Shown one piece after another: positions 54,199 through 62,947 of a stretch of 64,000 nt of DNA. The stretch is taken from positions 1,364,001 through 1,428,000 of the forward strand of contig LN554846.1 in assembly GCA_000953695.1 (NCBI GenBank), given 5' to 3'. The stretch is from Aliivibrio wodanis. GTDB taxonomy: Bacteria > Pseudomonadota > Gammaproteobacteria > Enterobacterales > Vibrionaceae. The notes under the pieces were generated by a model. It ran no database searches, had not been told where the DNA came from, and worked only from the letters and a program-made list of their open reading frames with translations. Position numbers and translations under genes: made by a program. The number at the start of each line of letters is the position of its first letter. Position 1 is the first letter of the stretch.

Positions 54199-54482
54199 TC
54201 TTCAATCTCCGCTTGCAGCATTAAGGCTTTTCCTTGCACTAAGCAACTTGTTACTTTGAATCTTGCTTGCTTAACAATGTTCCCAAAGGTTTGGCGAGAG
54301 ATCATCATTTGATCTGCGCCTTCTTGTTGGCTGAGTCCTTCAAAGTCGGCGAGACGTAATGCCTCTAACTCTTCTGCAAGTAGCTCTATTTGTGGTAACT
54401 CAGTCGTTGGCACACCATTGGGCTTAAAGCAACTATAAGGGGCTCTGCCGCAAATACGACGGCATTTTTTAGGTCTTGCCAT
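54195..54482 (-). CDS. DUF134 family DNA-binding protein
   Basis: 95 residues: a Cys-containing N-terminus MARPKKCRRICGRAPYSCFK, then a sigma-70 region-4-like helix-turn-helix (ELEALRLADFEGLSQQEGAD, QMMISRQTFGNIVKQA), typical of DUF134. The protein probably regulates its own three-gene operon, where DUF134 proteins commonly accompany NifX-like genes. It is the first gene; a palindrome of the kind expected for its binding site lies 46-76 bases upstream. Confidence 0.88.
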   Translation of the reverse strand: MARPKKCRRICGRAPYSCFKPNGVPTTELPQIELLAEELEALRLADFEGLSQQEGADQMMISRQTFGNIVKQARFKVTSCLVQGKALMLQAEIEE

Positions 54483-54527
54483 AAATTATCTCCATTAAAT
54501 ACCAGTTGAGTATAAGCACATTATCAG

Positions 54528-54558
54528 CATATGCCAATAACTATTTATGGCATATGCC
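54528..54558. promoter_or_regulatory. Palindromic operator-like repeat upstream of the DUF134 operon
   Basis: CATATGCCA (54528-54536) and TGGCATATG (54548-54556) form a perfect 9-bp inverted repeat with an 11-base spacer; the right arm also contains the self-complementary GGCATATGCC (54549-54558). It lies 46 bases before the DUF134 start and could be its autoregulatory site or shared with the divergent genes. Confidence 0.55.
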
Positions 54559-54705
54559 AGTAATTGGTGTGGAGAAGATTAAAAACTAATCATGAAGAGA
54601 GCTTTCTTTACTTAGATCAAATAGTTTTTATTGTGGTTAACGACAAGGTGATATTTATTCGATATTATGCGCCTTTATTAGAATAATGAATTGGCAATAA
54701 ATCTT

Positions 54706-55050
54706 ATGAAAATATCTGTTGATGGTGGTTCTTTTCAAGTTTCAGTCGAAACCGAGTATGCAGGGCTAGTCGTTGAATCGACAAAGATTTTCCACTCAAC
54801 GCGTGAAGAGGCAGGATCGAACGATAAAGCGATTTTACGCTTTCTACAAATCATCATTGAGCATCGTGAAGACAATGATGCAATTGGTTATGCAGCAATG
54901 GGATTATTAGGTTGGTATAACGAAGTGATTTATGCCGTTGAAGATAAAGACATTACGTTAAATTTACCTAAGATCTTACCGCATTTATTAAACCCTGCTG
55001 GCGATCTTACCGCAACAAGTGCCACTGAAATGAATACGTTTAAGCATTAG
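54706..55050 (+). CDS. Conserved-looking protein of unknown function (114 aa)
   Basis: 114 residues from ATG 54706 (TTG 54691 is an alternative). The sequence is soluble and mixed; one part (AILRFLQIIIEHREDNDAIG) is helical. I recognise no family. It lies 8 bases before the NifW-like gene, so the two form a unit divergent from the DUF134-NifX-NqrM-like operon. Shared function with those genes is possible but is only a guess. Confidence 0.68.
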   Translation: MKISVDGGSFQVSVETEYAGLVVESTKIFHSTREEAGSNDKAILRFLQIIIEHREDNDAIGYAAMGLLGWYNEVIYAVEDKDITLNLPKILPHLLNPAGDLTATSATEMNTFKH

Positions 55051-55058
55051 TATTTACG

Positions 55059-55334
55059 ATGAGCCAAGCTGAAATTCAAAAAATCATTGCTAGCTTTACT
55101 TCAGTAGAGCAGCTTCTTGAGCATTTTGATATTGGTTTTGACAGTAAGTTTATTGATGAATATCGAGAGCCATTAATGAAACGATGTAATGGCTACTTAC
55201 TGCTTGCTAAACCTGGTGATTGGTTCTCGGCTCGTCGTGCTATTAAAAATGCATATTGTAAGATCCAAAGAGGGCGGTTAGATCCCCACACTCGCTCTGC
55301 ATGTCGCGGTTGTACTACGTGTATTCGGCGCTAG
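55059..55334 (+). CDS. NifW-like small protein
   Basis: 91 residues. The N-terminal half (SVEQLLEHFDIGFDSKFIDE, then YREPLMKRCNGYLLLAKPGD) resembles the NifW nitrogenase-stabilising domain. The C-terminal half is basic and ends in CRGCTTCIRR, a Cys-x2-Cys-x2-Cys pattern. No nitrogenase genes are in the window. The name is tentative. A bidirectional terminator follows. Its closeness to a NifX-like gene on the other strand is suggestive of a shared metal-related role. Confidence 0.55.
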   Translation: MSQAEIQKIIASFTSVEQLLEHFDIGFDSKFIDEYREPLMKRCNGYLLLAKPGDWFSARRAIKNAYCKIQRGRLDPHTRSACRGCTTCIRR

Positions 55335-55358
55335 CTCTAACAAACAGTATGAATAGAA

Positions 55359-55396
55359 AAAGCCCTCAATGATCAACATTGAGGGCTTTGTTGTTT
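55359..55396. terminator. Convergent terminator, NifW-like / norM
   Basis: AAAGCCCTCAATG (55359-55371) pairs perfectly with CATTGAGGGCTTT (55377-55389), five-base loop, followed by GTTGTTT and preceded by an A run, so both directions can be served. Confidence 0.9.
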
Positions 55397-55409
55397 ATGA
55401 TTATCTGAA

Positions 55410-56792
55410 TTAATGCATTATTTGCAATTCATCAACTTCCATATCAATTTGAGATGGGTTTTTCTGTAGCCAACGCAGACGAAGGCTAAGTAAAATGGCT
55501 GCGGTAGTTAAACCACCAATGAAACCAATCCAGAAGCCATATACACCCATAGGTTCAATAATCCAATCTGTCATACCAAGGATATAACCTGCTGGTAGCC
55601 CTACAATCCAATAAGAGACAAACGTACATTTAAAGATGGCTGTCATGTCTTTATAACCACGTAAAGCACCAGCAGCCACAACTTGTACGGCATCGGTGCA
55701 TTGGTAAATTACAGCCAAAAGCATCAGGCTCACAGCAAGCTCAACCACTTCTTTATTGTCAGAGTATAAATACGCAATATTTTCACGGAATATGAAGGTC
55801 AATACTGCGGTGCAACATGCCATCATCAAACCAAAAGCCAGACCACAGAAGCTTGCAATCTTTGCGCCCTCAAGATCGTTTTCTCCTAGTTTATGGCCAA
55901 CGCGAATACTGACAGCAATAGCGATACTCATCGGTACCATAAAGATCAACGATGAGAAGTTAATCGCGACTTGGTGAGCGGCGACAACGATTGAACCCAA
56001 TGGCGATACTAATAGTGCAACCGCTGCAAATAACGTCACTTCAAAGAAGATAGATAAAGCAACAGGTAAACCTAATTTGAATAAACGGTAAATCTCTTTC
56101 GCTTGTGGCTTATTCCAGTTTTCATACAAGTTTACACGACGTAGTTTCGGCGCGATAAACGTATAAATAACCATGGTCACAAACATCAGCCAATAAACGA
56201 TAGCCGTTGCCACACCACAGCCAACACCACCAAGAGCTGGTGCGCCCATTTCGCCATAGACAAACATCCAGTTCAAAGGAATATTAGCGGCAAGACCGAT
56301 AAAGCCGATGATCATTGCTGGCGTGGTTAAAGATAAACCTTCGCAGAAGCTACGTAGCGCTTGGAATAATAAAAACGCAGGAGCAGCCCATAACACCGCA
56401 TGTAAATACCCTTGAGTTTTCTCAAATAACTCAGGTTCCACATCCATAGCCGCAATAATAAAGCCAGCGTTATAGAGGATAAGCATAATCGGTACAGAAA
56501 CAATTAAGGCTAAATAAATACCTTGATGGATTTCAAATGGAACTTTTTTAGATTTTCCTGAACCGTTCAATTGAGCAACAACAGGCACAAGCGCCATTAG
56601 CAAGCCAACACCAAATAATACAGATGGAAGCCAAACACTTGCTGCAATTGCTACTGCTGCCATGTCGGTAGCACTGACTCCACCAGCCATAACGGTATCA
56701 ACAAAGCCCATGCCGGTTTGTGCCACACTTGCAATTAATACAGGTGTAGAGAGTTTAATTAATCGAACGATTTCTTTTTGGTATCTGTGCAC
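55410..56792 (-). CDS. norM: Multidrug efflux pump NorM (MATE family)
   Basis: 460-residue Na+-coupled MATE exporter of the NorM type (fluoroquinolones, dyes, aminoglycosides in Vibrio). The GTG at 56792 is used, giving MHRYQKEIVRLIKLSTPVLI, the known Vibrio NorM N-terminus; the frame is open to 56834 but that extension is atypical. Twelve membrane segments; IASVAQTGMGFVDTVMAGGV and GVGLLMALVPVVAQLNGSGK are clear family stretches. It is divergent from ribE, an arrangement I recall from other Vibrionaceae. Confidence 0.92.
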   Translation of the reverse strand: MHRYQKEIVRLIKLSTPVLIASVAQTGMGFVDTVMAGGVSATDMAAVAIAASVWLPSVLFGVGLLMALVPVVAQLNGSGKSKKVPFEIHQGIYLALIVSVPIMLILYNAGFIIAAMDVEPELFEKTQGYLHAVLWAAPAFLLFQALRSFCEGLSLTTPAMIIGFIGLAANIPLNWMFVYGEMGAPALGGVGCGVATAIVYWLMFVTMVIYTFIAPKLRRVNLYENWNKPQAKEIYRLFKLGLPVALSIFFEVTLFAAVALLVSPLGSIVVAAHQVAINFSSLIFMVPMSIAIAVSIRVGHKLGENDLEGAKIASFCGLAFGLMMACCTAVLTFIFRENIAYLYSDNKEVVELAVSLMLLAVIYQCTDAVQVVAAGALRGYKDMTAIFKCTFVSYWIVGLPAGYILGMTDWIIEPMGVYGFWIGFIGGLTTAAILLSLRLRWLQKNPSQIDMEVDELQIMH

Positions 56793-57051
56793 TGCGTCAC
56801 CATATCTATAAATATGTAAATTAAGGACTATCACTGTCGGTTCTTTATCACGATTATCGTAATCAAAGGAAAAAGGTCTGATTGAGTGCTTTAAACAGAG
56901 GAAACTGTTAAAGGTAAGCAGAATCGGACAGTATATAGATTAAGCCACACTTCACAAAATGAAATATTCAACGTATCGTGGATATTTTTTAAAATGGATA
57001 GAGTAAGATAAAACTCTTGAATTAATTCGACTGTATAGATTGGAGATACTG

Positions 57052-57675
57052 ATGTTTACTGGGATCGTTGCGACAACTGCAAAAGTAATTGAAATTACAA
57101 AGAAAGAGAATTTTCAGACTCATGTAATAGAAATACTTGCACCATATCATCAAGGATTAGAAATAGGTGCGTCTGTTGCTCATAATGGGTGCTGTTTAAC
57201 CGTAACCAAAATCGATGGACACCTTATTTCTTTTGATTTAATTGAAGAAACCCTACGTTTAACCAATCTTGGTTTATTAGAAGTAGGGCAATTCATTAAT
57301 ATTGAACGTGCAGCCCGTTTTGGTGATGAGATTGGTGGTCATTCAATGTCTGGTCATATTGTCGATGTTATGACAGTACGAGAGATTAATAAAACCACAG
57401 AAAACTGTCAGATCTGGTTTGATGTTGCGCCGCAGTGGACAAAGTATATTTTACATAAAGGCTATATTGGCGTTGATGGTATTAGTTTAACCATTGGTGA
57501 TGTTGATGAAAAAGGCTTTAACGTTAATTTGATCCCTGAAACTCTGGAAAGAACTAATTTAAGTGGTCGTGATATTGGCGATAAAATTAATTTAGAAATT
57601 GATCCGCAAACACAAGCGATTGTTGATACCGTAGAGCGAGTGTTAGCGAATCAAAATAAAGAACAAATAGAGTAA
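57052..57675 (+). CDS. ribE: Riboflavin synthase, alpha subunit
   Basis: 207 residues; converts two molecules of 6,7-dimethyl-8-ribityllumazine to riboflavin and the pyrimidine precursor. ATG 57052 with GGAG upstream gives the conserved MFTGIV N-terminus. Two lumazine-binding repeats are visible: GASVAHNGCCLTVTKI (about 44-59) and GYIGVDGISLTIGDV (about 140-154), with the inter-repeat GGHSMSGHIVD. Naming varies (ribE in Photobacterium/Bacillus, ribC in E. coli). It is a single gene away from ribA (12415). Confidence 0.96.
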   Translation: MFTGIVATTAKVIEITKKENFQTHVIEILAPYHQGLEIGASVAHNGCCLTVTKIDGHLISFDLIEETLRLTNLGLLEVGQFINIERAARFGDEIGGHSMSGHIVDVMTVREINKTTENCQIWFDVAPQWTKYILHKGYIGVDGISLTIGDVDEKGFNVNLIPETLERTNLSGRDIGDKINLEIDPQTQAIVDTVERVLANQNKEQIE

Positions 57676-57676
57676 A

Positions 57677-57880
57677 CTAGAAAAGTCCGTCTTCACTACT
57701 ATCAATCGAAAAGTTAACTGATTGAGTCTGTGGGTTTACCACCATTTTCATTTCAATAGCACGATGACATGATGGACAATCATCATAAATCTGCTGACTA
57801 GGTTGATTTTGGGCTACAACCATATTAATTGAATGGTGACAGTTAGGGCATTGCATATTTTGCTTTATGTAATTATTCAC
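57677..57880 (-). CDS. CPXCG motif cysteine-rich protein
   Basis: 67 residues from GTG 57880, chosen because AAGGAG lies six bases upstream; an ATG at 57907 would add nine residues. The zinc-ribbon pattern is MQCPNCHHSI and DDCPSCHRAIEM, two CPxC pairs about 29 residues apart. This small family is widespread in gamma-proteobacteria and its function is unknown. It is convergent with ribE. Confidence 0.78.
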   Translation of the reverse strand: MNNYIKQNMQCPNCHHSINMVVAQNQPSQQIYDDCPSCHRAIEMKMVVNPQTQSVNFSIDSSEDGLF

Positions 57881-58027
57881 AACAAACTCCTTATTATTGT
57901 TCTGCAATTACTGAGTCAATAACATAACTCTGACTCTTTTGTTTATTCATAGTAGAAAAAAGAGTTGGTTTTTGTAGTGAATTAAGTGAAAACATTGATA
58001 GTTTCGAGGTTTTTTTGTTTATTTGAT

Positions 58028-58057
58028 AAAAAATGAGATGGTAAGTTCCATCCCATT
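58028..58057 (-). terminator. Terminator after the fructosamine-kinase-like gene
   Basis: Reverse strand: ATGGGATGG and CCATCTCAT pair (one wobble) around a six-base loop, followed by TTTTTT. Confidence 0.8.
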
Positions 58058-58071
58058 ATCTTATTGATACT

Positions 58072-58941
58072 TTACTCTTGATTTAATTTTAATTGTTCTA
58101 TTAACTGCTGTGCATGAAACATGTATTCACCACCAAACATGGTGCAATGATTAAGTACATGATAAAGGCTATATAAATGCTGACGTATTTCAAACCCTTC
58201 AGAAATAGGGATTATAGATTGATAACCTTCAAAAAAGCTGTCTTGAAAACCACCGAATAACTTAGCCATTGCAAGATCACACTCCGGATCACCCCAGTAA
58301 GACGCGGGATCGTAACTAATAGGGCCTTGTACACTAAGAGCAATATTACCGTGCCAAAAGTCCCCATGAAGCAAAGCTGGTTTAGGTTGATGGTTATGTA
58401 GAATACGTTTCGTATTTTTTACAAGGGTATCTATATCACCAAGTGCAATGCCTTTTTCATGCAGTAACTGCAATTGCCAACCAATGCGTTGCTCTGCAAA
58501 AAAACAGGCCCATTTTCGATGCCATGTATTGACCTGTAAAATATTTCCAAGATAGTTGTCACAATCAAAACCGTATTCGAGTTGGTCTCCCCATAAATGG
58601 TGATTAGCAAGATTTACCCCTAACTCAAAAGAACTTTTTTTATCCATAGGTTTAGTCGGTAAATAGTTAAGCACAAGGAATGCATGTTCTTTGGTTATAC
58701 CAACATGGAGAGGGAGAGGGACAAAAATATGATCAGACCTTTCAAGTTGTTTTAAACTTTCAACTTCAGTTTCAAAGATAGGGAGTTCAGCACGTTCATT
58801 CACTTTGATAAAATAACGTTGAGAACCGTCACTAATCATATAGCAATCATTTACTTCGCCACCATTCACAGTTTCACGTTCAGCTATGATAAAGGGGCGA
58901 CCGGTTACGTCAGAGATTTGTTGAGCGATAGCTTGCCACAT
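58072..58941 (-). CDS. Fructosamine kinase family protein
   Basis: 289-residue kinase of the fructosamine-3-kinase/YniA family, which phosphorylates glycated amines to reverse glycation. Seen: catalytic loop LLHGDFWHGNIALS (about 190-203) with the HGD aspartate, and SYDPASYWGDPECDLAMAKL (about 209-228) with the metal-binding DPA. It has no signal peptide. The substrate of the bacterial members is not established. Terminator at 58028. Confidence 0.9.
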   Translation of the reverse strand: MWQAIAQQISDVTGRPFIIAERETVNGGEVNDCYMISDGSQRYFIKVNERAELPIFETEVESLKQLERSDHIFVPLPLHVGITKEHAFLVLNYLPTKPMDKKSSFELGVNLANHHLWGDQLEYGFDCDNYLGNILQVNTWHRKWACFFAEQRIGWQLQLLHEKGIALGDIDTLVKNTKRILHNHQPKPALLHGDFWHGNIALSVQGPISYDPASYWGDPECDLAMAKLFGGFQDSFFEGYQSIIPISEGFEIRQHLYSLYHVLNHCTMFGGEYMFHAQQLIEQLKLNQE

Positions 58942-59232
58942 AATTGCCTCTCTAAGTTCTGAAATATGTCAGTACTAAGAATAGTGCATTTTAGATAAAT
59001 AACTGTGAACTAAGACTAAAATTTATCTTGTTTTCGCTAGTCTAATTCATGTTAGTGATCTATAACATTAGTGAGGCATCAGGTTAACGTTATGTAATAT
59101 ATTTTATAAATGTCAATAATAAAAGGAAAGAATTTGAGACTTTTTCTCTATTTTGATAAATTGAGCGCTAGAGTTTAAAATAACTTATTATACGATACAT
59201 ACTTGAAATGAACGACTAAAGATGGATAAATT

Positions 59233-59565
59233 ATGATTGTCAATACTGATGGATATCATGCGCTTATTGAGTACCTTACTGAGCACTTAGCATTATTTGC
59301 TAATCAGCAGGGAGATACAGGTGAAGAAACGGTTGAAGACATTGTTACCGACCTAGTAGCTTCGAATTTAATGATCGTTTTTCAACAAAACCCAGAACTA
59401 GACCCTGATATTCGTTTTACCTTATTACGTGAAGCTGATGCAGTCGTGGATGATCTTGGTGAAGTTCTTGCAAGTGCTTGGGTTCAAAAAGCAACGAATG
59501 AGCAAGTTATGTTTTTAGATGACTATATTGGTTTAATTAAAAATTTATTTGATAGCGCTTTTTAA
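59233..59565 (+). CDS. DUF3802 family protein
   Basis: 110 acidic, mostly helical residues (MIVNTDGYHALIEYLTEHLA at the start; VEDIVTDLVASNLMIVFQQN; a hydrophobic end DDYIGLIKNLFDSAF). I associate this with DUF3802, a small family found mainly in Vibrionaceae and Shewanella-type bacteria. Function unknown. Single gene with a terminator at 59612. Confidence 0.78.
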   Translation: MIVNTDGYHALIEYLTEHLALFANQQGDTGEETVEDIVTDLVASNLMIVFQQNPELDPDIRFTLLREADAVVDDLGEVLASAWVQKATNEQVMFLDDYIGLIKNLFDSAF

Positions 59566-59611
59566 CAAAAAATCATCTATATCTAAAATATGCACATTTT
59601 CAAGCTGATAT

Positions 59612-59655
59612 CTGATCAATTACTTATTTAGGATAGGTAGTTGATCAGGTTTTTT
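59612..59655 (+). terminator. Terminator after the DUF3802 gene
   Basis: CTGATCAA (59612-59619) and TTGATCAG (59641-59648) form an 8-bp stem with a 21-base loop, followed by GTTTTTT. Confidence 0.8.
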
Positions 59656-59664
59656 ATGTACCAA

Positions 59665-60168
59665 TTATAGAACACGCCTTATTTGCCAGTAGGTATTTTT
59701 CCAGTACGGGTTATCTAAACTAGAAATAATAACGCCCTTAGATGTAGATGCATGCATAAATTGTCTGCTCCCTACATATATACCAACATGTCTTACCTTT
59801 GTACTGGTTTTAAAGAAAATCAAATCTCCTTTTTTAGCGTTATCTAAGTTGATTCTCACCCCTAATGAAAGTTGATGTTCCGTTGTTCTAGGCAATGATT
59901 GCTGATGTAAAGTACGGAATGCATCTTGTGTAAAAGCAGAACAATCTACTCCCTTTTTATTTGTACCACCGTATCGATAGGGGACACCTTTCCATTCTTG
60001 AAAGTAGTCATGGTATCCATCTGATTGAGGTAAATTGAGCTCTTTTATTTTAATCGTTTGTGATGAAGATACAGCTTGTTGTGTTGTAGCCTGCTTTATT
60101 GGGGGAGTAGTTGATGAGCACCCAATTAATGTCAGAATCAAACTGCTAAAGATGATTTTTTGAATCAT
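59665..60168 (-). CDS. NlpC/P60 family lipoprotein (predicted cell-wall endopeptidase)
   Basis: 167 residues from ATG 60168, with AGGA upstream; the frame is open to 60258 but that part lacks a lipoprotein signal. The N-terminus MIQKIIFSSLILTLIGCSS carries a lipobox (LIGC). The NlpC/P60 catalytic Cys is in NKKGVDCSAFTQDAF (about 79-93) and the His in RHVGIYVGSRQFMHAST (about 131-147). It probably cleaves peptidoglycan stem-peptide bonds, as in E. coli MepS. Single gene, leftward. Confidence 0.92.
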   Translation of the reverse strand: MIQKIIFSSLILTLIGCSSTTPPIKQATTQQAVSSSQTIKIKELNLPQSDGYHDYFQEWKGVPYRYGGTNKKGVDCSAFTQDAFRTLHQQSLPRTTEHQLSLGVRINLDNAKKGDLIFFKTSTKVRHVGIYVGSRQFMHASTSKGVIISSLDNPYWKNTYWQIRRVL

Positions 60169-60427
60169 GATAAATCCTAAATAAAAGAGTATATGTTTTA
60201 TTTGACCTAACTTAACAGAGAAAATCAATACTCGTTCGCAAATTAAGGTAAGCAACATGTTTCATATGATGCTAACTATGAGTCCATGTTAACCTTAAGT
60301 TCTGCATTATGTTTTTATAATGGTTGTTTTAACTACAAATGAAATATTTTGTGACATTTATCGCTTTCCTTGGTTTTTACAATCATGTAACCTCTGCGTG
60401 AATTTTGGAAGTACTTACTTTTAACTT

Positions 60428-60466
60428 AATCCCTCATTCTTTAACGATTTAATCCAGAATGGGATG
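60428..60466 (+). other. Leader hairpin upstream of abgT
   Basis: AATCCCTCATTCT and AGAATGGGAT form an imperfect 10-bp stem (one bulged T), followed by GTTTTATTT, about 40 bases before the abgT start. It looks like a weak terminator in the leader and could be an attenuator; no leader peptide was seen. Confidence 0.4.
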
Positions 60467-60504
60467 TTTTATTTAGAAGGTAAGACAAAAACAAGGAGTT
60501 ACAG

Positions 60505-62097
60505 ATGAGTTCGTCTGCATCGCAACAACAGAATCAACAGCAGCCAAAAAGGCCGTTGTTTACACGTTTTCTTGATTCGGTAGAATATTTAGGAAACCTA
60601 TTACCACACCCAATTACCCTTTTTGCAATCTTTTGTGTGGCAATTTTAGTTTCATCAGGTATCGCTGGTTACTTTGAATTATCAGTAATTGATCCTCGCC
60701 CTGAAGGGGCAAAAGGCCGAGCAGCTGATGGTATGATCCACGTAGTTAGCTTATTTAATGCTGAAGGCTTACAACTTATCGTTACTAACTTAGTGAAAAA
60801 CTTTGTTGGTTTCGCACCGCTAGGTACAGTTCTTGTTGCAATGCTTGGTGTTGCAATCGCAGAGCACTCAGGCATGTTATCTGCTGCTATGCGTGGCATG
60901 GTTATGGGCGCATCTAAGCGTATGGTTACAGTAACGGTTGTATTTGCAGGTATTATTTCTAATACGGCATCTGAGCTTGGTTACGTAGTACTTATCCCGT
61001 TAGCTGCAATGCTTTTCCACTCACTAGGTCGTCACCCGTTAGCAGGTCTTGCTGCGGCGTTTGCTGGTGTATCAGGTGGTTATTCTGCAAACCTTCTAAT
61101 CGGTACGGTTGATCCACTGCTTTCTGGTATTACAGAAACAGCAGCACAAATGATTGACCCAACTTATACGGTTGGTCCTGAAGCAAACTGGTACTTCATG
61201 TTTGTTTCTACATTCTTTATCGCAATCACTGGTGCGTTTGTAACAGAGAAAATTGTTGAGCCAAAACTTGGTAAATATAACGATGAAGAAGCGTCAGAAG
61301 ATTTATCAAACGATAAGATGGGTAAGCTAACTGCTATTGAGAAGAAAGGTCTTAAATTTGCAGGTGTTGCTGTTCTTGTTGTGAGTGCATTACTTGCATG
61401 GACGATTGTTCCTGAAGATGGTGTATTACGTTCAGCAACAGGTACGGTTGCAGGCTCTCCATTCTTGAAAAGTATTGTGGCATTCATCTTTGTATTCTTC
61501 GCGGTTCCTGGCTTTGTTTACGGTAAAATTACTGGTTCAATGAAGAATGATCGTGACGTAATCAATGCAATGGCAACATCAATGTCTTCAATGGGCATGT
61601 ACATTGTTCTTGTATTCTTTGCTGCACAGTTCGTTGCTTTCTTTAAGTGGACTAACTTTGGTCAAGTAATTGCGGTAGGTGGTGCGAGCTTCCTACAAGA
61701 TATCGGTCTTACTGGCCCAATGCTATTCTTCGCATTCATCTTAATGTGTGGCTTCATTAACTTAATGATCGGTTCAGCATCTGCACAGTGGGCAGTAACA
61801 GCACCAATCTTTGTTCCAATGTTAATGCTAGTAGGTTACGCACCAGAGACAATTCAAGCGGCTTACCGTATTGGTGATTCAACAACGAACATCATCACAC
61901 CAATGATGAGCTACTTCGGTCTTATTCTTGCTGTAGCAACACGTTACATGAAGAATTTAGGTATCGGTACACTGATTGCAACAATGTTACCTTATTCAAT
62001 GGTATTCATGTTTGGTTGGAGTATCTTGTTCTACCTATGGGTATTCGTATTCGGTCTACCAGTAGGTCCAGGCGCAGCAACGTTCTACACGCCATAG
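60505..62097 (+). CDS. abgT: AbgT family transporter (p-aminobenzoyl-glutamate type)
   Basis: 530-residue inner-membrane protein with about 12-13 membrane segments. Family stretches: LDSVEYLGNLLPHPITLFAI (about 24-43), GVSGGYSANLLIGTVDPLLS (about 192-211), LMIGSASAQWAVTAPIFVPM (about 422-441) and RIGDSTTNIITPMMSYF. E. coli AbgT imports p-aminobenzoyl-glutamate, but some homologues (MtrF, YdaH) export sulfonamides. No abgAB-type amidohydrolase genes are adjacent, so direction and substrate are open. AAGGAG ribosome site; strong terminator downstream. Confidence 0.9.
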   Translation: MSSSASQQQNQQQPKRPLFTRFLDSVEYLGNLLPHPITLFAIFCVAILVSSGIAGYFELSVIDPRPEGAKGRAADGMIHVVSLFNAEGLQLIVTNLVKNFVGFAPLGTVLVAMLGVAIAEHSGMLSAAMRGMVMGASKRMVTVTVVFAGIISNTASELGYVVLIPLAAMLFHSLGRHPLAGLAAAFAGVSGGYSANLLIGTVDPLLSGITETAAQMIDPTYTVGPEANWYFMFVSTFFIAITGAFVTEKIVEPKLGKYNDEEASEDLSNDKMGKLTAIEKKGLKFAGVAVLVVSALLAWTIVPEDGVLRSATGTVAGSPFLKSIVAFIFVFFAVPGFVYGKITGSMKNDRDVINAMATSMSSMGMYIVLVFFAAQFVAFFKWTNFGQVIAVGGASFLQDIGLTGPMLFFAFILMCGFINLMIGSASAQWAVTAPIFVPMLMLVGYAPETIQAAYRIGDSTTNIITPMMSYFGLILAVATRYMKNLGIGTLIATMLPYSMVFMFGWSILFYLWVFVFGLPVGPGAATFYTP

Positions 62098-62142
62098 TCG
62101 GCTATAGAATAAGCGCTTAGAAAAGCATAAAATGAAAGACAT

Positions 62143-62171
62143 AAAAAAGGCGATCTTCGGATCGCCTTTTT
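62143..62171 (+). terminator. Terminator with TTCG tetraloop after abgT
   Basis: AAAAAGGCGATC - TTCG - GATCGCCTTTTT, a perfect 12-bp stem capped by the stable UUCG loop. Confidence 0.95.
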
Positions 62172-62233
62172 ATTTGCATAATAAAACTGAGAAAGGATAA
62201 TGACGATATTCAAAATAGGAAGGTGTGGCTGTA

Positions 62234-62947
62234 ATGCGTCTTGATAAGTTCGTTTGTAAAAGTACAGAGTTAACCAAAGATCAGGTATTAGAGCGTATTC
62301 ATATGGGAAGGGTTGTTGTTAATAGTGACGTTGTCACTATTGAATCAACACAAGTTCATGAGAATAATATAGTTACTCTGGATAAACAAAAGTTGGTAGC
62401 ACGACCTTTCCGCTACCTTATGATGAATAAACCAGCGAATACTATTTGTTCAAATATCGATGAAGTATATCCCTCTTTATTTAATTATATAAAAGAGGGT
62501 AATAATACTGAATTACATGTTGCTGGACGTTTAGATGCCGACACAACAGGACTTGTACTCATAACTGATGATGGTCGTTGGTCTTACAATATAATTACCC
62601 CTAGTAAGAAGTGCGATAAAACATATAGAGTAGGTTTGCGAAAACCAATAGCAGAAGAGGCGATTATCACCTTTTCTGAAGGTATTAAGCTTCAAGGTGA
62701 AACACAACTAACACGGCCTGCGACCTTAAAAATAATTACACCTCAAGAAGTATTACTTACTATTACCGAAGGCAAGTTTCATCAAGTAAAGCGCATGTTT
62801 TCTGCTGTTGGCAATAAAGTTACTTTTCTACATAGAGAGAAGATCGGAAAGATCAGTTTGGATCTTTGTGAGGGGGAGTGGCGATATCTAACTTTAGATG
62901 AAGTTAACTCTTTTGATAAAAATAATACCAATTCCAATAATAAATAA
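62234..62947 (+). CDS. 16S rRNA pseudouridine synthase, RsuA-like
   Basis: 237 residues from ATG 62234 (GTG 62225 is an alternative). N-terminal S4 domain (MRLDKFVCKSTELTKDQVLE), then the RsuA/RluB/E/F catalytic core: HVAGRLDADTTGLVLITDDG (about 97-116) holding the catalytic Asp in GRLDADTTG, and KFHQVKRMFSAVGN. It isomerises a uridine in rRNA; RsuA (16S U516) is the nearest type, but it could be a paralogue such as RluE/RluF. The last residues (NTNSNNK) are encoded within the repeat at 62925-62971. Confidence 0.88.
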   Translation: MRLDKFVCKSTELTKDQVLERIHMGRVVVNSDVVTIESTQVHENNIVTLDKQKLVARPFRYLMMNKPANTICSNIDEVYPSLFNYIKEGNNTELHVAGRLDADTTGLVLITDDGRWSYNIITPSKKCDKTYRVGLRKPIAEEAIITFSEGIKLQGETQLTRPATLKIITPQEVLLTITEGKFHQVKRMFSAVGNKVTFLHREKIGKISLDLCEGEWRYLTLDEVNSFDKNNTNSNNK

